From Campylobacter sputorum subsp. sputorum (GTDB taxonomy: Bacteria > Campylobacterota > Campylobacteria > Campylobacterales > Campylobacteraceae): 64,000 nt of DNA. The notes beneath the pieces are model-generated. The model did no database searches, was not told the origin of the DNA, and worked only from the letters and a program-made list of their open reading frames with translations. Where the stretch lies: NCBI RefSeq assembly GCF_008245005.1, contig NZ_CP043427.1, positions 62,001 through 126,000 of the forward strand, written 5' to 3'. Below are positions 1 to 8,726 of the stretch, piece after piece. The first letter of the stretch is position 1; the number at the start of each line of letters is the position of its first letter. The position numbers and the translations under genes are program-made.

Positions 1-1
1 T

Positions 2-409
2 GGATGTCATAGTTTGCGACCTGAAAAAATCTTTGGCAAGGAAAGTTCTGTAAATCCAAAAAGCTTTGAAGCTGTTGCAACTGCACTTGGTGCAACCATA
101 GTTCCTTTTGAAAAAAGACTTGATTGTTGCGGTTTTCATGCGTGTTATCCAGCAGAAAACTCAGTTAAGAAAATGACAAGTGGAATTGTAAATAATGCCG
201 ATACAAACAAAGCTGATTGTATAGTTACTCCTTGTCCGCTTTGTCAAATGCAACTTGATATTTTTCAAGATGGTGCACAAAAATTTACAAACTCAAAAGC
301 AAGAGTTCCAGTTATACATCTCTCACAGCTTGTTGGATTAGCTCTAGGACTTTCAAAAGAGCAACTTGGTTTAGAACACAACATAATAGACGCTACAAAG
401 TTAGGCTAA
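2..409 (+). CDS. mfrE: CCG-domain subunit of methylmenaquinol:fumarate reductase (MfrE/SdhE type), 5'-partial
   Basis: The 5' end lies left of the window; the frame is open from base 2. The visible 135 residues hold one complete cysteine-rich CCG domain: Cys at visible residue 2, a CC pair at 42-43 and CPLC at 78-81. In HdrB, SdhE and MfrE proteins this pattern ligates an unusual 4Fe-4S cluster. The wording LDCCGFHACYP and TPCPLCQMQLD matches the E subunit of the periplasmic 8-methylmenaquinol:fumarate reductase (class E Sdh) of Campylobacterota, which links quinone to the flavoprotein/FeS subunits. A GlcF/LutA-type oxidase subunit is the main alternative. The expected mfrA and mfrB genes would lie upstream, out of view, so the name rests on the domain wording alone. 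Confidence 0.72.
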   Translation, partial: GCHSLRPEKIFGKESSVNPKSFEAVATALGATIVPFEKRLDCCGFHACYPAENSVKKMTSGIVNNADTNKADCIVTPCPLCQMQLDIFQDGAQKFTNSKARVPVIHLSQLVGLALGLSKEQLGLEHNIIDATKLG

Positions 410-414
410 TCTAC

Positions 415-460
415 TCAACCTACAAAGAAAATTTGTGGGTTGATTTAAATTTTCTTTTTT
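415..460 (+). terminator. Rho-independent terminator after mfrE
   Basis: A 12-bp stem (415-426 with 432-443, one G-T pair) closes a GAAAA loop and is followed by a T-rich run. It separates the reductase operon from the unknown gene downstream. Confidence 0.85.
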
Positions 461-491
461 AATATAATTTTATATAAAAAAGATTTAATCC

Positions 492-1286
492 ATGAATGAA
501 TTTAAATTTGAAATATCTTTGCTTGATTTCGATAATGAGCAATATAAAAACATTATAGAACAAATAAAAAAAGAAAAATCAGAAAAAACTCTAAATAAAT
601 CTTATAATTGTTATTATATTGATAAAAAGATTGATGCCTACGATAAATTTGTTATTTTTAATGAGCAGATTTTTGCTTTAAAAAATATTGATTTTCAAGA
701 TGAAAAATATAGGAAAAATGTATTTTATTTTACTAAAGATATAAATATTTTTAATAATATTGTAAGTAAAAATAAAATAATTGATAAAAATATATATGAT
801 AGAAAAAATCCAAAATGTGGTTACAAAGTTGGCTTTAATAATAATTTTTTTATTTGTTTTAGTGAAATATCAACAGATACAAATTTAAATTCACAAAATG
901 TTTTTAAAATTTTATTTTTGCAAATTATTTGCATATCGTATAAAAGTTTACTACAAAACTATAGTTTAGATCTTAAAAATATAAACAATATTTCTACTGA
1001 TTTGGTGTTGGATTTAAGGAGAAAATATTTACAATACAAAATTAATTTAGATATATATAAAAATACAACTGGCGAAGAATTTTATGCAATTTATGATATG
1101 GTGCTTTGTAATTTTAAATTTAAAGATTCATTTAATCAAATTTCTAAAACATTTAATGAATTATTTGAAATAAAAACTTTAGAAGAAAACAAAAAAATGA
1201 GCTCTAGAGTAAATATTTTTACATATATAGTTGGCGTTTCTACTATATTTAGTTTCATTATAGCAATTATTAGTTTTATAAATTAA
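492..1286 (+). CDS. Hypothetical Lys/Asn-rich protein with C-terminal membrane anchor
   Basis: I do not recognise this 264-residue protein. About 235 hydrophilic residues, rich in Lys, Asn, Ile and Asp, are followed by one hydrophobic stretch that reaches the last residue (VNIFTYIVGVSTIFSFIIA onward). That suggests a cytosolic domain anchored by its C-terminus, or a tail-anchored protein. There is no signal peptide. The DNA is even more AT-rich than its neighbours and the ribosome site is weak. It lies between the mfrE terminator and the convergent end of pyrF, where C. jejuni has no such gene as far as I recall, so it may be a lineage-specific insertion. The length and the clean frame support a real gene. 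Confidence 0.7.
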   Translation: MNEFKFEISLLDFDNEQYKNIIEQIKKEKSEKTLNKSYNCYYIDKKIDAYDKFVIFNEQIFALKNIDFQDEKYRKNVFYFTKDINIFNNIVSKNKIIDKNIYDRKNPKCGYKVGFNNNFFICFSEISTDTNLNSQNVFKILFLQIICISYKSLLQNYSLDLKNINNISTDLVLDLRRKYLQYKINLDIYKNTTGEEFYAIYDMVLCNFKFKDSFNQISKTFNELFEIKTLEENKKMSSRVNIFTYIVGVSTIFSFIIAIISFIN

Positions 1287-1967
1287 TTAAATCTCTTTTA
1301 AAATTTTCTCAACAACTTCTCTAGGATTTTTTGCCTCATAAATAGGTCTGCCAACTACTATAAAATCGCTTTTCATCTCTTTTGCGGTTTGGATATTTGC
1401 AACTCTTTGTTGATCGTTACTACTTTCGCCAAATGGGCGAATTCCTGGAGTTAGTGTTATAAAATCTCTGCTTGTATTTTCTTTTATGATTTTGCTTTCA
1501 AAAACTGAGCTTACCATTCCATCAAGCCCGGCTTTATATGCGGCTTGTGAAAATTTTATAACTGAGTTTTGTATGTTGTCATTATAAATTTCCATAAATT
1601 CATTTTGATTAAAACTAGTTAATGCAGATACGGCTAAGACAAGAGGGCGATTTTTAATATTTGAAAGTCTATCCATAACCATTTTCATCGCTCTTAAACC
1701 CGCACTTGCGTGAAGGTTTATCATATCCACGCCACTTTTTGCTATGACTTCTGCTGCATCTGCCATTGTATTTGGTATATCGTAGAGTTTTAAATCTAAA
1801 AACACTTTAAAATCGCCGATATTTTTTATCTCATTTATTATTTTAACGCCATCTCTTAGATAGCTTCTAAGTCCAACTTTAAGCCAAATATCAAGCCCTT
1901 TTAACTCTTTTGCTAAATTTATATTATCTTCAAAATTTGCCATATCAAGGGCGACGCAAAGTTTCAT
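1287..1967 (-). CDS. pyrF: Orotidine 5'-phosphate decarboxylase
   Basis: Decarboxylates OMP to UMP, the last step of de novo pyrimidine synthesis. The 226 residues form a full-length class I enzyme: LCVALDMAN at the start, the catalytic segment [10 protein letters not shown] with its Asp-Lys-x-x-Asp pattern near residue 60, and the phosphate-binding end LTPGIRP ... DFIVVGRPI. It overlaps the upstream nusB by four bases (ATGA) and is the last gene of the leftward eamA-kdsA-SMR-SMR-ribH-nusB-pyrF run. The nusB-pyrF junction and order are the same as in C. jejuni. Confidence 0.96.
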   Translation of the reverse strand: MKLCVALDMANFEDNINLAKELKGLDIWLKVGLRSYLRDGVKIINEIKNIGDFKVFLDLKLYDIPNTMADAAEVIAKSGVDMINLHASAGLRAMKMVMDRLSNIKNRPLVLAVSALTSFNQNEFMEIYNDNIQNSVIKFSQAAYKAGLDGMVSSVFESKIIKENTSRDFITLTPGIRPFGESSNDQQRVANIQTAKEMKSDFIVVGRPIYEAKNPREVVEKILKEI

Positions 1968-2353
1968 TTTTTAATACCATCTAAAACAGCATTTACAAAC
2001 TTAGGCGCAGAATCATTTCCAAGCTCTTTTGCGAGCTCTATGGCCTCATTTATGATAACGGCATTATCTGTATCTGTAAATAAAATTTCATAAGCTCCAA
2101 GCCTTAAAATAGACCTTTCAACGATACCTATTTGAGAAATATCTCTTTGTTTTAAGAGATTATCTAGTTTTTTATCAATTTCGTCTAAATTTTCATTTAT
2201 TCCAAAAAACAGACTTTGTGTAAATTTCTTTTGATCGTTTCTTATCTTTTTTTCTTCTAAAAACTCTTTTGAAAACTCTTCCATTTCACTACCCATTTCT
2301 TTTGCGTAAAGTAGCGAAACTACGGCTTGTCTAACTTGATGTCTTGTAGCCAT
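1964..2353 (-). CDS. nusB: Transcription antitermination factor NusB
   Basis: A 129-residue all-helical protein of normal NusB length. It binds boxA RNA with NusE (S10) to support rRNA antitermination. It opens [17 protein letters not shown] and has the family segments [13 protein letters not shown] and [29 protein letters not shown]. One base separates it from ribH, the usual ribH-nusB pairing in Proteobacteria, and it overlaps pyrF by four bases, so the three are probably cotranscribed and translationally coupled. Confidence 0.95.
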   Translation of the reverse strand: MATRHQVRQAVVSLLYAKEMGSEMEEFSKEFLEEKKIRNDQKKFTQSLFFGINENLDEIDKKLDNLLKQRDISQIGIVERSILRLGAYEILFTDTDNAVIINEAIELAKELGNDSAPKFVNAVLDGIKK

Positions 2354-2354
2354 T

Positions 2355-2825
2355 TTATGCCTTAAAATTTTTATAAAGGTTTATTAATTCTATTACGCCA
2401 GTCATTGCTTCAAAGCCTTTATTTCCAGCTTTGCTTCCAGCACGCTCGATAGCTTGTTCTATAGTGTCAGTTGTTAAAACACCAAAAGTTACAGGCTTTG
2501 AGTATTTTAAGGTGATATTTGCAATCCCTTTTGTTGTTTCAGCACTCACATAATCAAAATGTGGCGTACTTCCGCGAATTACAGCTCCAACGCAACAAAT
2601 TCCATCAAATTTACCACTCCCAAGAAGCTTATCAAGAACCATTGGTATTTCAAAAGCACCAGGAACCAAGACAAGACTTAGATTTTCTTCATTACCGCCG
2701 TGTCTTAAAAACGCATCTTTTGCACCCTCAACCAATCTATCTGTTACTATGTGATTAAATCTTGAGTTAATTATCGCAATTTTTTCATCGCCATTTAAAT
2801 TTAGTTTTCCTTCAATGATTTTCAT
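2355..2825 (-). CDS. ribH: 6,7-dimethyl-8-ribityllumazine synthase
   Basis: Condenses the ribityl-aminouracil intermediate with 3,4-dihydroxy-2-butanone 4-phosphate in riboflavin synthesis. The 156 residues carry the family motifs in order: [44 protein letters not shown] and [20 protein letters not shown], the last two building the active site at subunit interfaces of the icosahedral enzyme. No FMN riboswitch-like leader is visible; only nine bases separate it from the SMR genes upstream, so it should share their transcript. Confidence 0.96.
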   Translation of the reverse strand: MKIIEGKLNLNGDEKIAIINSRFNHIVTDRLVEGAKDAFLRHGGNEENLSLVLVPGAFEIPMVLDKLLGSGKFDGICCVGAVIRGSTPHFDYVSAETTKGIANITLKYSKPVTFGVLTTDTIEQAIERAGSKAGNKGFEAMTGVIELINLYKNFKA

Positions 2826-2834
2826 GTATTCCCC

Positions 2835-3158
2835 TTAAATTATTTTAAGCATTATAGCACTAAATATGATAATAATTATAAAAAAAGATTTTTTTACACT
2901 CATTTTTTCATCTCTAAACACAACTCCTACAAATACAGCTCCTAGAACGCCAACTGCTGTCCATATAGAATAAGCAACACTCATCGGTATTTCTTGCATT
3001 GCGTAGCGTAAAAGCAATACCGAGCTTCCAAATGTTAGAATTATCATAAATACTGCAAATAATTTTTGTAAGATATTTTTTGCTTCGTTAAATTTTACAT
3101 TAAAATACACACTTGGCATTTCAAGAATTCCTGCTAAAACAAGTATCATATAACTCAA
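2835..3158 (-). CDS. Small multidrug resistance (SMR) family protein, second of a pair
   Basis: A 107-residue protein with four hydrophobic helices, the SMR size and layout. The membrane-embedded Glu of helix 1 is kept (AGILEMPSVYF, Glu at about residue 13), but the usual Trp/Gly surroundings are divergent. It sits one base downstream of a second SMR gene. SMR genes in such pairs usually make heterodimeric proton-coupled exporters (YkkCD or EbrAB style) for cationic compounds. Substrate unknown. The pair is inserted between ribH and kdsA, which are adjacent in C. jejuni. Confidence 0.85.
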   Translation of the reverse strand: MSYMILVLAGILEMPSVYFNVKFNEAKNILQKLFAVFMIILTFGSSVLLLRYAMQEIPMSVAYSIWTAVGVLGAVFVGVVFRDEKMSVKKSFFIIIIIFSAIMLKII

Positions 3159-3159
3159 C

Positions 3160-3483
3160 TTAGCACCTTTTTAGCCCTAAAATACCGTAAAGAAGAGTAA
3201 AAACAAAAAATATTCTTAAAATTTCTATGCTTACTCCATTTGTTATTTCTATGGCTATTTCGCTAAGCATTACAAAAAATGTTCCAAGTCCTATATATAG
3301 CGTATAAGCAACACTTGGCGGAAGATATTTAAAAGATAGTGCAAATGTAAAAAAACTAACAACAAGAATAGCAGCAGTGCCAAGATAGGCTAAATTTGAG
3401 TTAGCATATTTTAATCCATAAACCCAACCACATTCTAAAATGGCACCGAATATAACAAAAAACAAACCTTTGTTTTTTATCAT
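3160..3483 (-). CDS. Small multidrug resistance (SMR) family protein, first of a pair
   Basis: A 107-residue, four-helix SMR protein. Helix 1 reads [18 protein letters not shown], with the essential Glu at about residue 18 and the W-x-x-x-LK arrangement shared by Gdx (guanidinium exporter) and EmrE-type members. It overlaps kdsA by four bases (ATGA) and precedes its partner by one base, so the two should be made together and probably act as an inner-membrane heterodimer. Drug export versus guanidinium or amine export cannot be decided from sequence. Confidence 0.86.
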   Translation of the reverse strand: MIKNKGLFFVIFGAILECGWVYGLKYANSNLAYLGTAAILVVSFFTFALSFKYLPPSVAYTLYIGLGTFFVMLSEIAIEITNGVSIEILRIFFVFTLLYGILGLKRC

Positions 3484-4277
3484 TTTAAAATTTCTTGTAT
3501 TTTTAAAGTTTGCTCTACAATCTTACTAAGTTCTTCTAAATTTAGCATATTTGGTCCATCACAAAGTGCCTCGCACGGATTTATGTGAGTTTCGTAAAAA
3601 AATCCATCCACGCCCACAGAAGCAGCAGCTCTTGCAAGATACGGCACAAATTTAGCATCCCCGCCACTTTTTCCATCTAAACCACCTGGCATTTGAACGC
3701 TGTGAGTTGCGTCAAATATAACTGGTGCGAAACTACGCATTATCGGTAAACTTCTCATATCTACAACCAAATTTCCATATCCAAAAGTCGAGCCTCTCTC
3801 AGTTAGCCAAACGCCATTTTTTAAAGCAACTTCATAGCCAAATTCGTTAATTCCGCGAGTTTCTAAAACTTTTTTTACGCTGTGTTTCATCTGATCTGGT
3901 GCTAAAAATTGCCCTTTTTTGATATTTACCACAGCTTTTGTTTTTGCAGCAGCGATTAATAAATCAGTTTGACGGCATAAAAATGCAGGAATTTGAAGCA
4001 CATCAGCGACTTTTGCAACAGGTTCTGCTTGATAACCTTCGTGTATGTCAGTTAAAATTTTATATCCGAATTTTGCCTTGACTTGGGCTAAAATCTCACA
4101 ACCTTTTTCAAGCCCAGGTCCGCGAAAACTCGAAATACTTGTCCTATTTGCCTTATCAAAACTTGATTTAAAATAAAAATCTATTCTATCATCTTTTGCA
4201 AAACTCTCTAATCTTTTTGCTATTTCAAAAACTAATTCTTTGCTTTCTATAACGCATGGTCCGGCTATTAAAATCAT
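3480..4277 (-). CDS. kdsA: 3-deoxy-8-phosphooctulonate (KDO-8-P) synthase
   Basis: Joins phosphoenolpyruvate and arabinose 5-phosphate to make KDO-8-phosphate for the lipooligosaccharide inner core. The 265 residues show the family signatures [63 protein letters not shown] and FDATHSVQ. The Cys in AGPCV belongs to the metal-dependent subclass. kdsD, which supplies the arabinose 5-phosphate, is in this window at 25925. The gene lies nine bases downstream of the DMT exporter gene in the same operon. Confidence 0.96.
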   Translation of the reverse strand: MILIAGPCVIESKELVFEIAKRLESFAKDDRIDFYFKSSFDKANRTSISSFRGPGLEKGCEILAQVKAKFGYKILTDIHEGYQAEPVAKVADVLQIPAFLCRQTDLLIAAAKTKAVVNIKKGQFLAPDQMKHSVKKVLETRGINEFGYEVALKNGVWLTERGSTFGYGNLVVDMRSLPIMRSFAPVIFDATHSVQMPGGLDGKSGGDAKFVPYLARAAASVGVDGFFYETHINPCEALCDGPNMLNLEELSKIVEQTLKIQEILK

Positions 4278-4285
4278 ATATTCTC

Positions 4286-5179
4286 CTACTTTTGTGTAGC
4301 TACTATAACTCCACTGATGATAACGATTATTATACCAAAAAATGCCATTAAATTTGGCAAACTATCTCCCATTATAAATCCTATTATCATTGTAAAAACA
4401 ACATCGCAATACCCGATAGCAGCCACTGTTCCCGCGTATCTTGAAGCAGCATATGCTTTTGTCATATAGGTTTGAAAAAGCAAGCCTCCAACTCCCATTA
4501 AAACAATGAAAACCCACATATTTGGCGTTGGCATAATAAATTTAGCAAACATAAAGTTAAAAAATGGCGGAGTTTGTATAAACTGAGCTACTAGCATACA
4601 AACTATGGGTATTAGTGTGCCAGAGAGCATAAAAGATAAAACTATGGTTTTTGTATCATAGTATTTTCTTAATTCATGCACACTAAGATAAGCAACTGCC
4701 GCTAAAAGTCCGTTTATAAGCCCCATTGCGTGCCCCATTTTAAACCCTAAATTTGGTTGCATTATGAGTAAAATACCAATAAATCCAAAAATAATGCCAA
4801 ACCAAGATAGTAAATTTAACCTTTCTTTAAAAAGAATTACTCCAAATATTGCTAAAAACATCGGCGACATTTTTGTAAATGTAAAAGCCTCGGCAAGTCC
4901 TATATGAGCGATATTGTGAAAAAAAGCAAGCATTGAGATTGTGCCTAAAAATCCCCTTAGAAAAAGTATAAAGGGCTTTCCACCTTTATTGTGAGCTCCG
5001 TATTTATAGATAGTTACAACGATGATTGTAAGACCGACAATATTTCTAAAAAATGAAACTTCAACAGAACTCATTGAAGAGCTTAAAAGCTTTGCAAAAG
5101 CTCCTGTCAAAGCAAAATAAAATGAAGCTAAAACCATGTAATACGCACCAAGGTTTCGCATCAAAAAACGGCGTAGCAT
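4286..5179 (-). CDS. EamA/DMT-family membrane transporter
   Basis: A 297-residue protein with about ten hydrophobic helices in two EamA repeats, the drug/metabolite transporter layout. FFRNIVGL and [29 protein letters not shown] are typical of the first repeat; the second ends [21 protein letters not shown]. The substrate is unknown. It is the first gene of the leftward operon and is read from a divergent promoter facing der, the order seen at Cj0385c/Cj0386 of C. jejuni. Confidence 0.88.
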   Translation of the reverse strand: MLRRFLMRNLGAYYMVLASFYFALTGAFAKLLSSSMSSVEVSFFRNIVGLTIIVVTIYKYGAHNKGGKPFILFLRGFLGTISMLAFFHNIAHIGLAEAFTFTKMSPMFLAIFGVILFKERLNLLSWFGIIFGFIGILLIMQPNLGFKMGHAMGLINGLLAAVAYLSVHELRKYYDTKTIVLSFMLSGTLIPIVCMLVAQFIQTPPFFNFMFAKFIMPTPNMWVFIVLMGVGGLLFQTYMTKAYAASRYAGTVAAIGYCDVVFTMIIGFIMGDSLPNLMAFFGIIIVIISGVIVATQK

Positions 5180-5207
5180 ATATTTCCTTTTATAAAGCTA
5201 TTATTGT

Positions 5208-5213
5208 ATTATA
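5208..5213 (-). promoter_or_regulatory. -10 box for the eamA-kdsA-ribH-pyrF operon
   Basis: A perfect TATAAT on the minus strand in a T-rich context, about 30 bases before the start codon. Campylobacter sigma-70 promoters depend mainly on the -10 box. A GGAAA-type ribosome site lies just before the gene. Confidence 0.6.
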
Positions 5214-5250
5214 AATTTACTTAAGATTTACAAATTTAGCTAAATTTATG

Positions 5251-5256
5251 TATAAT
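5251..5256 (+). promoter_or_regulatory. -10 box for the der-aroK-trpS operon
   Basis: TATAAT in an ATGTATAATG context 26 bases before the GTG start of der, with AAGGA just upstream of the start. It is back to back with the -10 box of the leftward operon. Confidence 0.65.
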
Positions 5257-5281
5257 GTAGTTTTAAATTTAAGGATATTTA

Positions 5282-6670
5282 GTGCAAAAAGTCATACTAA
5301 TAGGCAGACCAAATGTTGGTAAAAGCTCACTTTTTAATCGTTTAGCTTCCAAAAGGATTGCTATAACTAGCGATGTTAGCGGAACTACTAGGGATACAAA
5401 TAAAACTGAGATTGAAATTTTTGATAAAAATTGTATTTTGATAGATTCTGGCGGATTAGACGATAGTAGTGAGCTTTTTAAAAATGTTGCAAAAAAAACA
5501 TTAGATGAAGCAAAAAATGCAGATATTATCGTATTTATGGTTGATGGAAAGCTTATGCCGCAAGATGAAGATAAAATGCTATTTTACTCACTTTGTAAGC
5601 TAAATAAACCTATAAGTTTGGTTGTCAATAAAGTTGATAGCAAAAAAGACGAAGAGCGTAGCTGGGAGTTTAATTCATTTGGATGTGTAAATACATTTTG
5701 TATATCAGTTAGCCATAATGCCGGTGTTGATGAGTTAAAAGAGTGGCTTTACAAACTTTTAGATAAAGCTCAAAAGATTGATGACGAAGAGAGTTTTGAT
5801 GACTTTTTGGAAAATTACTGCACGGATGATGGCGAAATACTAAAAGAAAAAAATGAAGATTATAATCAAAAAAATATAAAAGTAGGCATTATAGGTCGTG
5901 TAAATGTCGGCAAAAGTAGTCTTTTAAATGCTCTTGTAAAAGATTCTCGTAGTGTAGTAAGCTCAGTTGCTGGAACTACGATAGATCCTGTAAATGAAAC
6001 TTATATTTATAATGATAGAGTTTTTGAATTTGTTGATACTGCGGGCATTAGAAAGCGTGGCAAGATAGAGGGTATTGAGAAATTTGCGTTAAATAGAACT
6101 GAAAAAATACTAGAAAACACAGATATCGCACTTCTCGTTCTTGATAGTAGTGAGCCTTTAAGTGAGCTTGATGAACGCATAGCCGGTGTTGCTTCTAAAT
6201 TTGAGCTTGGTATAATCATAGTTTTAAATAAATGGGAAAATAAAAATGAGAAAGAATTTGATGAGATAAGTTCTGAGATAAGGAATAAATTTAAATTTTT
6301 AAGTTATGCACCCATCATAAGCGTTTCGGCACTTGGTGGAAAAAGAGTTCACAAGCTTTATGATTTAATACTTGAAATTTATAAAAATTTTACACAAAAA
6401 ATTCAAACATCCAAGTTAAACGAAGCTATAACTAGTGCCATAAAAGAGCATCCAATCCCAAGGGAAAAAGGCAAAGTGGTGAAAATTTACTACGCAGTTC
6501 AGTTTGATAGTGCTCCGCCAAAAATAGCTCTAGTGATGAATAGACCAAAGTCTTTGCATTTTAGTTACAAAAGATATCTTGCAAATAAACTACGCGAAAG
6601 CTTTAATTTAACTGGCGTTCCAGTGATTTTAATCCCAAAGAATAAAAACAAAGATGAAGAAGAAAAATAA
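5282..6670 (+). CDS. der: Ribosome biogenesis GTPase Der (EngA)
   Basis: A tandem-domain GTPase that acts in 50S subunit assembly. G domain 1 has [11 protein letters not shown] near residue 8, DSGG and NKVD; G domain 2 has [11 protein letters not shown] near residue 205, DTAG and NKW; the C-terminal KH-like domain ends [18 protein letters not shown] ... [12 protein letters not shown]. The 462 residues are normal for the family. The start is GTG with AAGGA a few bases upstream. It overlaps aroK by 17 bases. The der-aroK-trpS order matches C. jejuni. Confidence 0.97.
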   Translation: MQKVILIGRPNVGKSSLFNRLASKRIAITSDVSGTTRDTNKTEIEIFDKNCILIDSGGLDDSSELFKNVAKKTLDEAKNADIIVFMVDGKLMPQDEDKMLFYSLCKLNKPISLVVNKVDSKKDEERSWEFNSFGCVNTFCISVSHNAGVDELKEWLYKLLDKAQKIDDEESFDDFLENYCTDDGEILKEKNEDYNQKNIKVGIIGRVNVGKSSLLNALVKDSRSVVSSVAGTTIDPVNETYIYNDRVFEFVDTAGIRKRGKIEGIEKFALNRTEKILENTDIALLVLDSSEPLSELDERIAGVASKFELGIIIVLNKWENKNEKEFDEISSEIRNKFKFLSYAPIISVSALGGKRVHKLYDLILEIYKNFTQKIQTSKLNEAITSAIKEHPIPREKGKVVKIYYAVQFDSAPPKIALVMNRPKSLHFSYKRYLANKLRESFNLTGVPVILIPKNKNKDEEEK

Positions 6671-7178
6671 TATAATTTTAATCGGATTTATGGGTGTTGG
6701 CAAAGGAACCGTGGCTAGAGCTTTGTATGAAGAAACTGGACTTTTTGCAATTGATTGTGATGATATGATACAAAGCATTGCAAATATGAAAATAAAGAAG
6801 ATTTTTGAAAAATTTGGCGAAGAGCATTTTAGAAAACTTGAAAAAAATTTGGCAAATTTTTTGCTTAATGGTGTAGATAATGCTATAATCTCAACTGGCG
6901 GAGGATTTTATAAGGTTGAAAATTTAAATGAGCTTGGCACTGTTGTGTATTTAAAAGCAGGATTTGATTATATCATAAAGCGTCTTGAAAATAGCAAAAA
7001 TGCGAGTGCTAAATTTAAAAAACGACCGCTTTTGCTAAATTTGCAAAATGCTAAAAAGATACATCAAGAGCGAGATCCGCTTTATGAAGCAAAAGCTGAT
7101 TTTGTAGTTAATGTAGAAAATAAAACACCAAAAGAGATAGTAAAAGAGATAAAAACACTGATAAAGGATAAAATTTGA
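6654..7178 (+). CDS. aroK: Shikimate kinase
   Basis: Phosphorylates shikimate with ATP, the fifth step of the shikimate pathway. The 174 residues have the shikimate-binding DCDDMI near residue 36, [10 protein letters not shown], the ISTGGGFY segment and the lid region KKRPLL. The P-loop reads [12 protein letters not shown]: the residue after the Lys, normally a Mg-binding Ser, is Gly, followed by Thr, which resembles the GKGT loop of adenylate kinases. Coupled to der by overlap; its TGA overlaps the TTG start of trpS. Confidence 0.93.
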   Translation: MKKKNNIILIGFMGVGKGTVARALYEETGLFAIDCDDMIQSIANMKIKKIFEKFGEEHFRKLEKNLANFLLNGVDNAIISTGGGFYKVENLNELGTVVYLKAGFDYIIKRLENSKNASAKFKKRPLLLNLQNAKKIHQERDPLYEAKADFVVNVENKTPKEIVKEIKTLIKDKI

Positions 7179-8146
7179 GAACATTTACAGGACTTCAACC
7201 ATCTGGAAAACTTCATTTAGGGAACTATTTTGCATCTATAAAACCGATGATAGATAGGCAAAACAACAGCGATGATGAGATGTTTATATTTATAGCAAAT
7301 TATCATGCAATGACTAGCGTAAATGACGGAAATAAGCTAAAAACCAGTGCTTTTGAAGCTGCTTGTGCTTTTTTATCACTTGGCATTGATCCGCAAAAAT
7401 CCACATTTTGGCTTCAAAGCGATGTTAAAGATGTTTTAGAGCTTTATTGGATTATAAGTCAATACACGCCGATGGGACTTTTAGAAAGAGCCCATGCATA
7501 CAAAGATAAAATTTCAAAAGGGCTCGATGCTCATCATGGATTGTTTAGTTATCCAGTGCTGATGGCAGCTGATATTTTGCTTTATGGTGCGAATTTTGTT
7601 CCAGTTGGCAAAGATCAAATTCAGCATGTTGAAATAGCTCGTGATATAGCAATTAAATTTAATAACGCTCATGGCGAAATTTTTGTAATCCCAGAAGCTA
7701 AGATTGATGAAAATGTAGCCACAGTTCCAGGCACTGATGGTGCAAAAATGAGTAAAAGTTATGGCAATACTATAGACATATTTGCAGATGACAAAACATT
7801 AAAAAAACAAATAAGTTCCATAGTCACAGATAGCACTTCGCTTGAAGAAGCAAAAGATTGGAAAAACTGCAATGTTTATAATATTGCTAAGCTGTTTTTA
7901 GATGAAAATGCACAAAAAGATCTTCAATCAAGATATGAAAAAGGCGGAGAAGGATACGGGCATTTTAAGATGTATTTAAATGATATAGTTCTTGAATATT
8001 TCAAAGAAGCGAGAGAAAAATACGAGCATTTTTTAACTCATCCAGATGAAGTTCATTATCATTTAAGCGTAGGAGCCGATAAAGCAAAAGAAGTAGCAAT
8101 CGAAACGATGGAAAAAATAAGAAAGTGTGTCGGTATACCGCACTGA
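7175..8146 (+). CDS. trpS: Tryptophanyl-tRNA synthetase
   Basis: Charges tRNA-Trp. A class I synthetase of 323 residues, the usual TrpRS length, with the HIGH-type motif PSGKLHLGNYF at residues 8-18 and the KMSKS motif at GAKMSKSYGN near residue 190, plus YPVLMAADILLY and VPVGKDQIQHVE. The start is a TTG that overlaps the aroK stop codon, so translation is probably coupled. Last gene of the der-aroK-trpS operon. Confidence 0.96.
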   Translation: MRTFTGLQPSGKLHLGNYFASIKPMIDRQNNSDDEMFIFIANYHAMTSVNDGNKLKTSAFEAACAFLSLGIDPQKSTFWLQSDVKDVLELYWIISQYTPMGLLERAHAYKDKISKGLDAHHGLFSYPVLMAADILLYGANFVPVGKDQIQHVEIARDIAIKFNNAHGEIFVIPEAKIDENVATVPGTDGAKMSKSYGNTIDIFADDKTLKKQISSIVTDSTSLEEAKDWKNCNVYNIAKLFLDENAQKDLQSRYEKGGEGYGHFKMYLNDIVLEYFKEAREKYEHFLTHPDEVHYHLSVGADKAKEVAIETMEKIRKCVGIPH

Positions 8147-8163
8147 TATTTGCATATTAAGTC

Positions 8164-8192
8164 TTGACTTTTGGGATAAAATTGACTAAAAT
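8164..8192 (+). promoter_or_regulatory. Sigma-70 promoter of tRNA-Ala
   Basis: TTGACT and TAAAAT are separated by 17 bases, with the tRNA starting 24 bases past the -10 box. This is close to the E. coli consensus, unlike most Campylobacter promoters that lack a -35 box, and fits a strongly expressed stable RNA. Confidence 0.7.
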
Positions 8193-8215
8193 TTAGGACT
8201 TAATTACTTGAATTT

Positions 8216-8291
<76 letters not shown>

Positions 8292-8726
8292 TTTAACCTA
8301 TTTCATAAGTTTTCTTAAGCTTTCAAAAATCTCAAAAATACAATCTTTAATATAATTAGTCCATTATTTTGTTTCTAAATATCGTTTTAAAAATACAAAT
8401 AAGCAAAAAAGTATGGCTAGTTTTAATGCGTTTATCACAAAATAAATTACAAAATAACAATATTTTCTATTGTATCTTTGCATAAAATAAACTTAATATA
8501 TTATATATTTTTTATTTTACTTAAAAATTTTTATAATTAATTTATAATTTATTTAATTAATGCTAGAATAAATAAATTTAGTTGTATTTGTTGTCTTTAT
8601 TTTTTGGTACGTGATTAGACTTATTAATAAATTTATAAATGCAATTAAATTATTAAAAATTGTTATTGTTGCTTAGTATTTGGTATTGTTGGCAGATATG
8701 TCTAATTTTATTTCAAAGGAGCAAAG
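8292..8726 (+). other. 435-base AT-rich region before the first flavoprotein gene
   Basis: No convincing gene. The region is extremely AT-rich, with runs such as TAATTTATAATTTATT and a TAGAAT-like -10 candidate near 8570. The part just before the gene ends in AAAGGAGC, a strong ribosome site for the ATG at 8727. It probably holds the promoter and a long leader of the flavoprotein locus. TTTGTTGT-type tracts near 8588 recur before the second flavoprotein at about 10395. Confidence 0.5.

Noticed and set aside
2519-2758. Rightward frame inside ribH
   Set aside because: Antisense shadow of a well-conserved gene, with no start signal.
2826-2834. FMN riboswitch upstream of ribH
   Set aside because: Only nine bases separate ribH from the gene before it, and no RFN-type sequence is visible near the operon start at 5180-5230.
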